Below, in pieces: positions 48,059 to 57,606 of a DNA stretch of 61,730 nt (position 1 is the stretch's first letter; the number at the start of each line of letters is the position of its first letter). The stretch lies in NCBI GenBank assembly GCA_943353835.1, contig CALRBA010000003.1, positions 1 through 61,730 of the forward strand, read 5' to 3'. The translations under genes and the position numbers were made by a program. The notes beneath the pieces are model-generated. The model saw only the letters and a list, made by a program, of their open reading frames with translations, searched no databases and was not told the DNA's origin. Source of the stretch: Candidatus Nomurabacteria bacterium (GTDB taxonomy: Bacteria; Patescibacteriota; Minisyncoccia; Phycocordibacterales; Phycocordibacteraceae).

Positions 48059-49276
48059 ATGCGTACACTAAATGACATCATCCCTCCGTCTAGGAGAAAG
48101 GAGACAGGACATCTTACCGGCGGTACATCAGGTCGTGAACCACTTAATCTGTCAGTCGATAAACCGCCAAAATTTCCGTATACTACGCTCGGCGTCGTAG
48201 CGCTTGTCGTCGCGGTCTCTATCGGTGCGCTCTTCTACTTCTCTGTCGCCAAGGTTGAAGTAACACCTGGAACGGTCTCCGCGGCAGTGCAAAATTCGTT
48301 TACTGCTTCTAAGAGCACAGGCTCACTTCCGTTTGAAATCGTAACTTCACAGAAAATCGCTTCCCAAAGCGTCAAGAGCAGCGGTTCTAAAACCGTGAAT
48401 TCATCCGCATCCGGAACAATAACGGTCTACAACACGCAGACGAAATCTCAAAAGATTATCGCGAATACCCGCTTCGCTACTTCAGCAGGATTCATTTTCA
48501 GAATACGTTCGGCTATAACGGTGCCCGGAGGCACGTCTGTGAAGCCAGGTAGCATCACAACAAATGTATATGCGGACAAAACAGGTAGTTCTTATAATGT
48601 CGGTCCGACATCCTTTACTGTCCCTGGATTCGCAGGAACTTCGCAGGAGACAATGGTGTATGCGCGCTCTACAGAAGCAATGACCGGTGGCGCCTCCGGA
48701 ACCGTACCAATAGTAGACGCCACTCTTGAAGAACAGGCGCGAAACGCCCTTAAAACCGCACTCACCCCCGACCTTCTTGAAGGTATCAATAAACAAATTC
48801 CTCCCGGTTATGTTCTTATATCAGGAGCAATGACGACCGTTTATGAAGCACTTGATTCAGTACCCTCATCAACAACCGGTATGGTAGATATTAAAGAACA
48901 GGGAACTGTTACTGCAGTTATATTCCCGAACACCGCACTCGCAGAGAAGATCGCGTACTCCGTATCCGGACTCGGATATCAGGGAGAGCAAGTAACATTA
49001 TCTTCAACCGGCAACTTATTATTAGCGACCATGAATATGCCTGGACCGGACACGGAGACATTCTCGTTTACTCTGGCCGGAACCGCATCTCTCACATATA
49101 CTGTAGATAAGAGCCGTATATCAGCCGCCGTAGCAGGAAAGACGCGTTCGGCAGCAGAGGTCGCTCTTACTAATTATCCTGAAGTCAAGAGAGCCGTTAT
49201 CGTCCTACGGCCGTTCTGGAGACAGACATTCCCGCAGGACCCGTCCTCCATCACGGTCATTGTGACCGGTCAGTAA
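48059..49276 (+). CDS. Baseplate J/gp47-like membrane-anchored protein
   Basis: N-terminal TM; SSASGTITVYNTQTKSQKIIANTRFATSAGFIFRIRSAITVPGGTSVKPGSITTNVYADKTGSSYNVGPTSFTVPGFAGT. Confidence 0.65.
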   Translation: MRTLNDIIPPSRRKETGHLTGGTSGREPLNLSVDKPPKFPYTTLGVVALVVAVSIGALFYFSVAKVEVTPGTVSAAVQNSFTASKSTGSLPFEIVTSQKIASQSVKSSGSKTVNSSASGTITVYNTQTKSQKIIANTRFATSAGFIFRIRSAITVPGGTSVKPGSITTNVYADKTGSSYNVGPTSFTVPGFAGTSQETMVYARSTEAMTGGASGTVPIVDATLEEQARNALKTALTPDLLEGINKQIPPGYVLISGAMTTVYEALDSVPSSTTGMVDIKEQGTVTAVIFPNTALAEKIAYSVSGLGYQGEQVTLSSTGNLLLATMNMPGPDTETFSFTLAGTASLTYTVDKSRISAAVAGKTRSAAEVALTNYPEVKRAVIVLRPFWRQTFPQDPSSITVIVTGQ

Positions 49277-49338
49277 TTTGACGATATTAGATACATCTGC
49301 TAGATTAATACAGTACTTGCATGAGTAATGAATAATAA

Positions 49339-49578
49339 ATGAGTGAAGGCGAAGATATTAAAACTACGGTAAACGGAACCGTTGAAGAAGTATTGCCGAA
49401 CTCGCTTTTTCGCGTTCGCATGCCAGCAAGTATTGAAGGAGAAACTGGAGAACTTATTCTTGCATACCTAGCTGGAAAGATGCGTTTGCATCGCATCCGC
49501 GTCTTGATGGGTGATTCAGTGGAGATGATTCTTGACCCGTACGGAGGCAAGGCGAGAATTGTGCGACGTTTAACATAA
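49339..49578 (+). CDS. infA: Translation initiation factor IF-1
   Basis: TVNGTVEEVLPNSLFRVRMPASIEGETGELILAYLAGKMRLHRIRVLMGDSVEMILDPYGGKARIVRR. Confidence 0.92.
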   Translation: MSEGEDIKTTVNGTVEEVLPNSLFRVRMPASIEGETGELILAYLAGKMRLHRIRVLMGDSVEMILDPYGGKARIVRRLT

Positions 49579-49595
49579 TTATTTAAGCAATTACG

Positions 49596-49712
49596 ATGAA
49601 AGTTAAAGCATCAATAAAGGTACAACAGCCGGGAGACCAGCTCGTCAAGAGGGGCGGGCGTCTTTATCGTATTAATAAGAAGAACCCGCGTCGCAAGGCA
49701 AGACAAGGTTGA
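49596..49712 (+). CDS. rpmJ: 50S ribosomal protein L36 (absent from the ORF track)
   Basis: Translated here: [38 protein letters not shown]. Confidence 0.9.
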   Translation: MKVKASIKVQQPGDQLVKRGGRLYRINKKNPRRKARQG

Positions 49713-49739
49713 TATGTTTAAATATTTAAAAATTTCAAT

Positions 49740-50120
49740 ATGCGTATAGCAGGCGTTACAATTTCAGATAATAAACAGCTCGCTTATTCACTGCCGATTA
49801 TTTTCGGTATAGGCCCCGCGCGAGCGCGCGATATCCTCAAGCAGGTCGGCGTTCCTGCGAACAAGAAGGGTGGCGAGATAACAAGCGATGAAGAGCAGAA
49901 AATTCGTTCGCTCGCAGAAGGGTTCACGATTGAGGGCGAGCTTCGTAGAGAGATCGGACAGAACATCAAGCGTCTTAAGGATATACGCTCCGCGCGTGGA
50001 GATCGTCATGCGCGCGGACTGCCGGTGAGAGGTCAGCGGACTAAGACAAATTCACGTACGCGCCGAGGCAATGTGAGAAAGACAATGACCTCCGGTCGCC
50101 GTACGTTGGAAAAGACGTAA
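49740..50120 (+). CDS. rpsM: 30S ribosomal protein S13
   Basis: MRIAGVTISDNKQLAYSLPIIFGIGPARARDILKQVGV..RGLPVRGQRTKTNSRTRRG. Confidence 0.97.
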   Translation: MRIAGVTISDNKQLAYSLPIIFGIGPARARDILKQVGVPANKKGGEITSDEEQKIRSLAEGFTIEGELRREIGQNIKRLKDIRSARGDRHARGLPVRGQRTKTNSRTRRGNVRKTMTSGRRTLEKT

Positions 50121-50147
50121 AATTTATTTTGCAAATATTATAAAGCT

Positions 50148-50582
50148 ATGGGTAAAAAACGCATCATCAAGAAGAGTGGCAGAGGCATGGACGCAGGGCG
50201 TAAGGAACGCGCAATGTCTAAAGTGACTAAGCGTCATCTGGATAAAGGAATTCTCCACATTGAGGCGACATTCAATAATACGAAGGCTATTCTCACCGAC
50301 GAAAAGGGTAATGCTGTCGTCTCCTCCAGCGCGGGAGCACTCGGCTTCTCCGGCGCAAGGAAGTCTACGCCATACGCGGCAGCAAAGGTCGGTGAATTTC
50401 TCGGTGAGAAGGGAATGATGATAGGCCTGAAAGAGGCTACTGTCATCATTAGGGGAGTTGGCGCTGGTCGCGAGTCCGTCCTGCGGGCATTCTCTGGCAA
50501 GGGAGTGCAGATAAAGTCCATCAAGGACGTAACACCGGTCCCGCACAACGGGCCGAGACCGCCGAAGCCTCGTCGCGTATAG
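50148..50582 (+). CDS. rpsK: 30S ribosomal protein S11
   Basis: GILHIEATFNNTKAILTDEKGNAVVSSSAGALGFSGARKSTPYAA..IRGVGAGRESVLRAF..VTPVPHNGPRPPKPRRV. Confidence 0.97.
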   Translation: MGKKRIIKKSGRGMDAGRKERAMSKVTKRHLDKGILHIEATFNNTKAILTDEKGNAVVSSSAGALGFSGARKSTPYAAAKVGEFLGEKGMMIGLKEATVIIRGVGAGRESVLRAFSGKGVQIKSIKDVTPVPHNGPRPPKPRRV

Positions 50583-50610
50583 TTATGTTTAAACATTTAA
50601 ATATTTAAAT

Positions 50611-51225
50611 ATGATCACCGGACCACGATATAAAATAGCAAAGCGCTTGGGCGCTACAGTATTTGAAAAAGCGCAGACCCAAAAGTTTGCGTTATCTGCC
50701 GACCGTTCCGCGAAGAATAAGAAGCGCAGTCGCGGTCGGACTAGTGAATACGGCAAGCAAATGCTGGAGAAACAGAAGGTGCGTATAACGTACGGGCTGC
50801 CTGAAAAACAGTTCCGTAATTACGTGCACAAATCACTCGCCGAGGTTCATAATGTCCAGCCAAGCGAACGTCTGCACGAGCTTCTTGAGATGCGTTTGGA
50901 CAACGTTGTCTGGCGCCTCGGTCTCTCCCCGACGCGTCGTGGAGCTCGGCAGATGGTCGCGCACGGCCATGTGACGGTGAACGGAAAGAAAAGCCGTGTC
51001 CCGTCGCAGGCGCTCAAGGTCGGTGAGACGATTGCTGTGCGCGAAGGGTCTAAGAAGCACGGTGTTCTCGTCGGGTTCAATGAGCGATTCATAGAGCGAC
51101 CGATGCCGTCGTGGCTCATCTGGGACCCGAAGAAAATGGAGGGCTCTATAAAAGAGCGTCCAACGAATGCTTCGGCGGACACTGCAGGCGACCTCGTCGC
51201 CGTACTCTCGTTCTATACGAGATAG
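50611..51225 (+). CDS. rpsD: 30S ribosomal protein S4
   Basis: SEYGKQMLEKQKVRITYGLPEKQFRNYVHKS..LLEMRLDNVVWRLGLSPTRRGARQMVAHGHVTVNGKKSRVPSQALKVGE. Confidence 0.97.
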   Translation: MITGPRYKIAKRLGATVFEKAQTQKFALSADRSAKNKKRSRGRTSEYGKQMLEKQKVRITYGLPEKQFRNYVHKSLAEVHNVQPSERLHELLEMRLDNVVWRLGLSPTRRGARQMVAHGHVTVNGKKSRVPSQALKVGETIAVREGSKKHGVLVGFNERFIERPMPSWLIWDPKKMEGSIKERPTNASADTAGDLVAVLSFYTR

Positions 51226-51273
51226 TCGGTTATATTATTTGGAGTATTAATCATTGGTAATTACGATTGCGTT

Positions 51274-52215
51274 ATGGAATACCACATCACACTACCGAGC
51301 AAGCCGCGTATTGTTTCTGAAGAAGGGCTACAGGGCGTTTATGAAATAGATTCACTTTATCCGGGATACGGTCACACGCTCGGCAATTCTCTGCGCCGTA
51401 TTATTCTATCCTCGCTACCTGGAGCGTCTGTTACGCAGGTCAAGATTGAAGGAGTTCCTCATGAATTCGCCACGATCGAAGGCTCTCGCGAAACGGTTAT
51501 GGAGATACTTCTGAATCTGAAGCGCGTACACTTCGTTCTCCACGGTGACGAGCCTCAGACTATTTCGCTCATCACTAAGGGTTCCGGTGAAGTTACGGCA
51601 AAAGATTTTAAACTACCGAGCCAAGTGGAAATAATGAATCCTGAACAGCACATCTGCGACCTCTCTGGCAAAGCGTTGCTGGAGCTGGAGGCAACTATTG
51701 AACGCGGATTGGGTTACGTCGCTCGCGAAGTTTTAACAAAAGACAAAGTAGATATCGGCACAATAGCACTTGATGCGACGTTCACGCCGATTCGTCGTGT
51801 GAATTATGAAGTAGAGAATATGCGCGTTGGCGACCGCACCGACTTCAATCGTCTGCGCATTCTTATTGAAACGAACGGCACTATATCCCCTCGCGAAGCG
51901 CTGGAGAAGTCTATTGAAACGATGATTCACCAGTTGAAGGCTGTTATCGGTTTCCAAGAATCTGAAACGCCATCCTCCGTCAAGGCTATGGAGGGCGACG
52001 CGCCATCTACGGGCGCGTCGAAGATTAAAGTGGCTGACTTAGATCTCACCCCACGTGTTACTTCCTCACTTGAAGAGGCAGGCATCAAGAGCGCAGCAGG
52101 GCTCACGAGGAAGACGGCAAGCACTCTTAAAGAACTTGACGGTATCGGCGAGAAGGCGATTGAAGAAATTTCTGTTGCGCTAGCCGGTCATGGACTGACA
52201 TTGAAGGCCGAGTAA
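51274..52215 (+). CDS. rpoA: RNA polymerase subunit alpha
   Basis: YPGYGHTLGNSLRRIILSSLPGASVTQVKIEGVPHEFATIEGSRETVMEILLNLK..LEEAGIKSAAGLTRKTASTLKELDGIGEKAIEEI. Confidence 0.97.
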   Translation: MEYHITLPSKPRIVSEEGLQGVYEIDSLYPGYGHTLGNSLRRIILSSLPGASVTQVKIEGVPHEFATIEGSRETVMEILLNLKRVHFVLHGDEPQTISLITKGSGEVTAKDFKLPSQVEIMNPEQHICDLSGKALLELEATIERGLGYVAREVLTKDKVDIGTIALDATFTPIRRVNYEVENMRVGDRTDFNRLRILIETNGTISPREALEKSIETMIHQLKAVIGFQESETPSSVKAMEGDAPSTGASKIKVADLDLTPRVTSSLEEAGIKSAAGLTRKTASTLKELDGIGEKAIEEISVALAGHGLTLKAE

Positions 52216-52220
52216 TCATT

Positions 52221-52574
52221 ATGGCGTACACAACAAAAGGTCAGACATTTCATCGAGAAGCCGGTCAGCGCCGAGCGCTCATTAAGTCGCTTGCGCGCTC
52301 GCTCGTCTTGGAAGAAAGAATCTCCACAACCGAGGCGAAGGCCAAGGCGCTCCGTCCCTTCGTAGAGCGCCTCGTCTCGTATGCTAAGACGAACACGCTC
52401 GCGTCTCGCCGGCTTGCAATAGAGAAACTCGGAGACAAGACGGCAGTGAAGAAGCTCTTCGGTTCTATCGGTCCTCGCTACGCGAAGCGAGCCGGCGGAT
52501 ACATTCGCGTAACCAAGCGTACAAAGCGCGGGAGCAACGATGCTCGTAAGCTTGCGTACATTTCATTCGTATAG
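52221..52574 (+). CDS. rplQ: 50S ribosomal protein L17
   Basis: REAGQRRALIKSLARSLVLEERISTTEAKAKALRPFVERLVSYAK. Confidence 0.96.
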   Translation: MAYTTKGQTFHREAGQRRALIKSLARSLVLEERISTTEAKAKALRPFVERLVSYAKTNTLASRRLAIEKLGDKTAVKKLFGSIGPRYAKRAGGYIRVTKRTKRGSNDARKLAYISFV

Positions 52575-52583
52575 TATTTATAC

Positions 52584-52961
52584 ATGAACATGACCACAAA
52601 CACGAAACCGGCTCCAACAACGCACATCATAGATGCGACTGACCGCACTCTCGGACGAGTAGCGAGCGAGGCAGCGCACGCGCTTCTCGGCAAGCGCTCC
52701 GTGCGCTTCAGTAAGAATCAGGCGATACCGGTCACTGTCACGGTAAACAACGCGAGCAAGCTTCATCTACCCAAGATCCGTACCGCGGGCAAGGTCTACA
52801 CACGCTACACCGGATATCCGGGAGGCTTCTACGAGATGACGATGGAAGAAATGATTATAAAAAAGGGAATTGCAGAAGTTGTAAAAAAGACAGTGGACGG
52901 TATGATTCCACGCAATAAACTCCGCAAGCCCCGGATGAAGAATTTGATAGTCAACGCATAA
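52584..52961 (+). CDS. rplM: 50S ribosomal protein L13
   Basis: HIIDATDRTLGRVASEAAHALLGKRSVRF..YTRYTGYPGGFYEMTMEEMI..VDGMIPRNKLRKPRMKNL. Confidence 0.94.
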   Translation: MNMTTNTKPAPTTHIIDATDRTLGRVASEAAHALLGKRSVRFSKNQAIPVTVTVNNASKLHLPKIRTAGKVYTRYTGYPGGFYEMTMEEMIIKKGIAEVVKKTVDGMIPRNKLRKPRMKNLIVNA

Positions 52962-52965
52962 TAAT

Positions 52966-53361
52966 ATGGCAACACAATTTATCACCGCAGTCGGGCGCCG
53001 GAAGACCGCTATCGCGAGCGTGCGTATGTCGGTCGCGCCGACTTCAAGTCTCGTGGTGAACGGAAAAAGTCCGAAAGAATATTTCAAAACAGACCTGCGC
53101 GCGATCATCGCAGAAGAAGCTCTCGCTAAGGCGGAGAGCACCGACAACTACCGCGTCACCGCGCATGCGTCTGGTGGAGGTATCGCCGCACAGGCGGACG
53201 CAGTGCGCCACGCGATAGCTCGTGCACTGATTAAGGCAGAGCCGAAGACACGCACCGTCCTTAAGAAGGCGACCTTCCTCAAGCGCGACCCACGCGCTAA
53301 GGAACGCAAGAAGCCGGGCCTCGTCAAAGCCCGCAAAGCCAAGCAGTGGTCCAAGCGCTAG
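52966..53361 (+). CDS. rpsI: 30S ribosomal protein S9
   Basis: AVGRRKTAIASVRM..HASGGGIAAQADAVRHAIARAL..FLKRDPRAKERKKPGLVKARKAKQWSKR. Confidence 0.97.
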   Translation: MATQFITAVGRRKTAIASVRMSVAPTSSLVVNGKSPKEYFKTDLRAIIAEEALAKAESTDNYRVTAHASGGGIAAQADAVRHAIARALIKAEPKTRTVLKKATFLKRDPRAKERKKPGLVKARKAKQWSKR

Positions 53362-53447
53362 TCAGTTACATAGGACAGTCCTATGTAATACGAAATTTCA
53401 GACAAGAGAAATTTGATTTAACGCGAAGTTTCGGGCATAATGGAAAA

Positions 53448-53993
53448 ATGCAAGAAGAAGATGATGCCGAGCAACGAGGTCCTGAGTCAGACGAGAGGAT
53501 AGAGATTGAGGACCCAGAAGGCGAAGAAAAGGCGGAGAATAAAATCGCAAAGATGCGTGATGATTTGAAGAGCTGTCGACAGGAAAGCCGGGAATATATG
53601 GACGGATGGCAGAGAGCCAAGGCCGACTATGTAAACTTGCTTAAGAGAATTGAAACTGGAGCTAAAGCATCGGAGTTAAAAGGGAGAGTGGAGGCAGTAG
53701 AGACACTTCTGCCAGCCTTTGACGCTCTGGAGCGTGCTAAAGGGCATGGAGATGTCCCAGAAGGGTTCATGGGAATCGCCAAGCAGTTGGAAATGGCGTT
53801 CGCAGGTCTTGGACTTGAAGAAATTGGAAAAGTTGGAGAGAAGTTTAATCCGTCACTTCACGAGGCGTTGGGGCAGGACAAGGTTGAATCGGTAGAAGAA
53901 GATGATACAATTACGATAATACTCGAGAAGGGATGGCGAGTTGGTGACAGTATTATTCGTCCTGCTAAGGTGCGTGTCGGACATTTTAATTAA
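53448..53993 (+). CDS. grpE: Nucleotide exchange factor GrpE
   Basis: [83 protein letters not shown]. Confidence 0.93.
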   Translation: MQEEDDAEQRGPESDERIEIEDPEGEEKAENKIAKMRDDLKSCRQESREYMDGWQRAKADYVNLLKRIETGAKASELKGRVEAVETLLPAFDALERAKGHGDVPEGFMGIAKQLEMAFAGLGLEEIGKVGEKFNPSLHEALGQDKVESVEEDDTITIILEKGWRVGDSIIRPAKVRVGHFN

Positions 53994-54007
53994 TCTATTT
54001 ATTACAT

Positions 54008-55903
54008 ATGGCAAAAATACTTGGTATTGATTTGGGCACGACTAATTCGGCAATTGCTATCGTTGAGGGAGGTGAACCGCGTGTTCTGGAGAACGCCGAG
54101 GGCGCACGCACAACGCCCTCAATAGTAGCGATAGGGAAGAACGGCGAGCGTATCGTCGGCACGCTCGCGAAGCGCCAGTCCATCACCAATCCACTCAATA
54201 CCATTTTCCCAATCAAACGCTTTATCGGCCACACATTTGACGAGCCGGAGGTGCAGAAAGATAAGGCCGTTGTGCCGTTTGAAATGCGCAAGGGCGACAC
54301 AGGTGGTGTGGAGGTGAAGATGACAGAGAAGTGGTACCGTTCTGAAGAAATCTCGGCGATGATATTGGGCAAGTTGAAGGCTGACGCCGAAGCTAAGTTG
54401 GGCGAGAAGATTACACAGGCGGTCATTACAGTTCCAGCATACTTCAACGACGACCAGCGGAGCGCGACCAAGGCTGCGGGGCAGATCGCCGGTCTTGAAG
54501 TGCTACGCATTATCAACGAACCGACAGCAGCGGCACTCGCCTATGGATTTAATAAAAAGAAAGACGAGAAGATAGCGGTCTTTGACTTTGGCGGCGGAAC
54601 ATTTGATATTTCAGTGCTTGAAGTTGGTGGGGATGTGATAGAGGTTAAGAGTACCGATGGCGACGCGCACTTGGGAGGCAAGGATATTGACCAGAAGATT
54701 ATTAATTGGCTTGCGGATGAATTTAAAAAAGAGAGCGGAATAGATGTTCGTACAGACGCTCTCGCGCGTCAGCGTTTGGACGAGGCTGCAGAAAAAGCAA
54801 AGATAGAACTCAGTAGCGCCATGGAAACTGAAATCAATATCCCGTTCTTGACGTCCGATGCTTCTGGCCCTCGCCACCTGCTGATTAAGATGACGCGAGC
54901 GAAGCTTGAAGACCTCGCTGGAGAATTTATCCAGAGAGCGATGGACATCACCAAGCGTGCCATGGAAGCATCTCCATTCAAGGTTAACGATATAAATGAG
55001 GTGATTTTAGTAGGCGGGCAGACGCGTATGCCGAAGATGCAGACAGAGGTAGAGAAATTCTTCGGTAAAAAACCGAACATGACGGTGAACCCTGACGAAG
55101 TCGTCGCCATTGGCGCAGCGATTCAGGCAGGCATTCTCCAAGGCGACGTGAAGGACATTCTTCTTGTGGACGTCATTCCACTTTCACTCGCCATAGAGAC
55201 GATGGGTGGTGTAGCAACAAAACTTGTTGAGAGAAATACGGCGATTCCAACAAGTCGCTCACAGACATTCTCAACTGCGGCAGATAATCAGGCATCTGTA
55301 GAAATTCATATCACACAAGGCGAACGTGCGATGAGCGCCGACAATAAGTCATTGGGCAAGTTTATGCTGGATGGCATTCCGCCGTCTCCGCGAGGTATGC
55401 CTCAGGTAGAAGTGAAGTTTGACATTGATGCTTCCGGAATCCTCACCGTCACCGCCAAGGAAAAGACAACCGGCAAAGAGCAGTCAATCAAAATTGCTGG
55501 TTCTACTGGTCTCTCTAAGGAGGATATCGCGAAGATGCAGGCAGATGCCGAAGCACACGCCGAAGACGATGAGAAGCGCAAGGAGCTCGTAGAAGCGAGG
55601 AACATCGCCGACCAAGCTGTGTATGCCGCCGAGAAGGCGATAAAGGAAAACGGTGAGAAAGCTGGGGCAGAAGTGGTAAAAGAGGTACAAGACAAGATTG
55701 ATGCGCTCAAAACCGCGCGGGCGAGCGAGGACTCTGCGCTCATCAAGACCGCGACCGAGACGCTCTCGTCCGCGCTTTCTAAAATAGGCGAAGTAATGGC
55801 AAAAGCGAGTGAGCAGACTCCGCCTCCCGCAGGCGAAGCCGGAGGTCCCGAGTCTGGTGAAGGGACTCCAGCCACCGACGCAGAATTTAAAGAAAAACCG
55901 TAA
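54008..55903 (+). CDS. dnaK: Molecular chaperone DnaK
   Basis: [88 protein letters not shown]. Confidence 0.98.
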   Translation: MAKILGIDLGTTNSAIAIVEGGEPRVLENAEGARTTPSIVAIGKNGERIVGTLAKRQSITNPLNTIFPIKRFIGHTFDEPEVQKDKAVVPFEMRKGDTGGVEVKMTEKWYRSEEISAMILGKLKADAEAKLGEKITQAVITVPAYFNDDQRSATKAAGQIAGLEVLRIINEPTAAALAYGFNKKKDEKIAVFDFGGGTFDISVLEVGGDVIEVKSTDGDAHLGGKDIDQKIINWLADEFKKESGIDVRTDALARQRLDEAAEKAKIELSSAMETEINIPFLTSDASGPRHLLIKMTRAKLEDLAGEFIQRAMDITKRAMEASPFKVNDINEVILVGGQTRMPKMQTEVEKFFGKKPNMTVNPDEVVAIGAAIQAGILQGDVKDILLVDVIPLSLAIETMGGVATKLVERNTAIPTSRSQTFSTAADNQASVEIHITQGERAMSADNKSLGKFMLDGIPPSPRGMPQVEVKFDIDASGILTVTAKEKTTGKEQSIKIAGSTGLSKEDIAKMQADAEAHAEDDEKRKELVEARNIADQAVYAAEKAIKENGEKAGAEVVKEVQDKIDALKTARASEDSALIKTATETLSSALSKIGEVMAKASEQTPPPAGEAGGPESGEGTPATDAEFKEKP

Positions 55904-55909
55904 TCCAAA

Positions 55910-57052
55910 ATGGCTACGACAAAAGACTATTACAACGTGCTGGGAGTGGATAAGAAGGCGACGCCGGACGACATCAAGATGGCGTTCCGGAAGCTCGCGC
56001 ATAAATACCATCCCGATAAAGGCGGTACCGACGAGGCGAAGTTTAAGGAAATTACCGAGGCATATTCAGTGTTGAGCGACGATAAAAAGCGTCGTGAATA
56101 CGATACGTATGGGCAGGCATTCGCCGGTTCGACGGGCTCACGGCAAGCCGGCGGTGGTCACGGTCAGTCGGAGGACACACAAGGGAATCCGTTCGGCGGA
56201 TTTGACTTCAGCGGCTTTCAACAGGGCTTTGGAGACGGCGGGGTGGAATTCGATTTCGGCGATATATTTGGTGACATATTTTCTGGCCGTGGCGGTTCAC
56301 CCCGAGCGCATCCGAGGGGCCGCGACATCTCTATTGATTTGGAAATCTCTTTTAAGGATGCAGTGTTTGGCACAACGCGAAATGTGTTAATCGCCAAAGT
56401 TTCTAAATGCAATTTCTGTCACGGCTCGGGGGCGAAGGCTGGGACCGAGCTGGAGAAATGCACCATCTGTAACGGTAGCGGTAGCGTACGTGAAGCGCGC
56501 AACTCTATCCTCGGGCAATTTACCAGTGTGCGCGCCTGTACTGTCTGTGATGGCATCGGTAAAATCCCTAAGGAGAAGTGTCCGGAGTGCAAGGGTCATG
56601 GCACTCTGCGCAGACAAGAAGAAATTAAAATCAACATCCCATCCGGCATAGACAATGGCGAGATGATTCGCATGACGGGGCAGGGCGAGGCGATTAAGAC
56701 CGGCGTGGCTGGCGACCTCTATGTAAAAGTGCATGTGAAGTCGCATGCAGTTTTCCGTCGCGAGAATGCGAATCTTATTATGCATCTACCAGTGAAGCTT
56801 ACCGACTCGCTTCTCGGAACGACTGTTTCTATAGAGACTCTTGAAGGAAAGACACTTGAAGTAAAAATCCCACCGATGAAGCGCGCAGAGGAATTACTGC
56901 GCGTGCGCGGTAATGGCATCCCCGTCGGCGGTGGCTTGTCCAGAGCGGAGTCGAGGGGCGACCTCATCATCCGCTTGGAGGTAGCTCTTCCACACAAGCT
57001 CTCTGGTAAGGCAAAAAAGTTTATTGAAGACCTAAAGTCAGAAGGTCTTTAG
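55910..57052 (+). CDS. dnaJ: Molecular chaperone DnaJ
   Basis: [35 protein letters not shown]..; four CxxCxGxG-type zinc repeats ([32 protein letters not shown]). Confidence 0.97.
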   Translation: MATTKDYYNVLGVDKKATPDDIKMAFRKLAHKYHPDKGGTDEAKFKEITEAYSVLSDDKKRREYDTYGQAFAGSTGSRQAGGGHGQSEDTQGNPFGGFDFSGFQQGFGDGGVEFDFGDIFGDIFSGRGGSPRAHPRGRDISIDLEISFKDAVFGTTRNVLIAKVSKCNFCHGSGAKAGTELEKCTICNGSGSVREARNSILGQFTSVRACTVCDGIGKIPKEKCPECKGHGTLRRQEEIKINIPSGIDNGEMIRMTGQGEAIKTGVAGDLYVKVHVKSHAVFRRENANLIMHLPVKLTDSLLGTTVSIETLEGKTLEVKIPPMKRAEELLRVRGNGIPVGGGLSRAESRGDLIIRLEVALPHKLSGKAKKFIEDLKSEGL

Positions 57053-57069
57053 CACGCTATACTTAAAGA

Positions 57070-57591
57070 ATGACCGCAACCGATGGATTAGCGAAGGTAA
57101 ATGAGCTAGCGACGAATTACGCATTTACAGCTTGGAATAGCGTGAGTGACTTTCTAATTATTATAATTTTGTTCAGCATACTGTTTCTCTTCGCGTGGTA
57201 TGTGGGGCGCGCCACACTCGTTTCTGTTCTAATTGCGTTCTACGCCAGCTTTGCAATCTACAAAGTGTTTCCGTATATGTCATACTTGCCCACAGCGCCG
57301 GCGCTCACAGCACTTCTTGCACATGTCGGCCTCTATGCGGCTCTGACGCTCGCGTTCTATATCATCCTGCGGCGCGTCGTCGTCTCCGACTTTCTCTATG
57401 TCGGCATATTCGGTACAATCATACTTTCATTTCTTGGCGCGACATTTATAATCGCTCTCGCATATCATGTTTTCCCCGTTGCAGAGGTCTACCGTTTTAC
57501 TCCGGCCATTGACCTACTGTTCGCGGCAAAAACGTATTTCTTTTGGTGGTTCACCGCTCCCGCCATTGGTCTCTTTTTTCTCGCGCGGTAA
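57070..57591 (+). CDS. Multi-pass membrane protein
   Basis: Hydrophobic throughout; TATACT 6 nt upstream of ATG. Confidence 0.6.
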   Translation: MTATDGLAKVNELATNYAFTAWNSVSDFLIIIILFSILFLFAWYVGRATLVSVLIAFYASFAIYKVFPYMSYLPTAPALTALLAHVGLYAALTLAFYIILRRVVVSDFLYVGIFGTIILSFLGATFIIALAYHVFPVAEVYRFTPAIDLLFAAKTYFFWWFTAPAIGLFFLAR

Positions 57592-57606
57592 TGCTATATT
57601 TTATCA

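Noticed and set aside
53362-54008. CIRCE/HrcA operator before grpE-dnaK-dnaJ
   Set aside because: No TTAGCACTC-N9-GAGTGCTAA-like inverted repeat was seen upstream.
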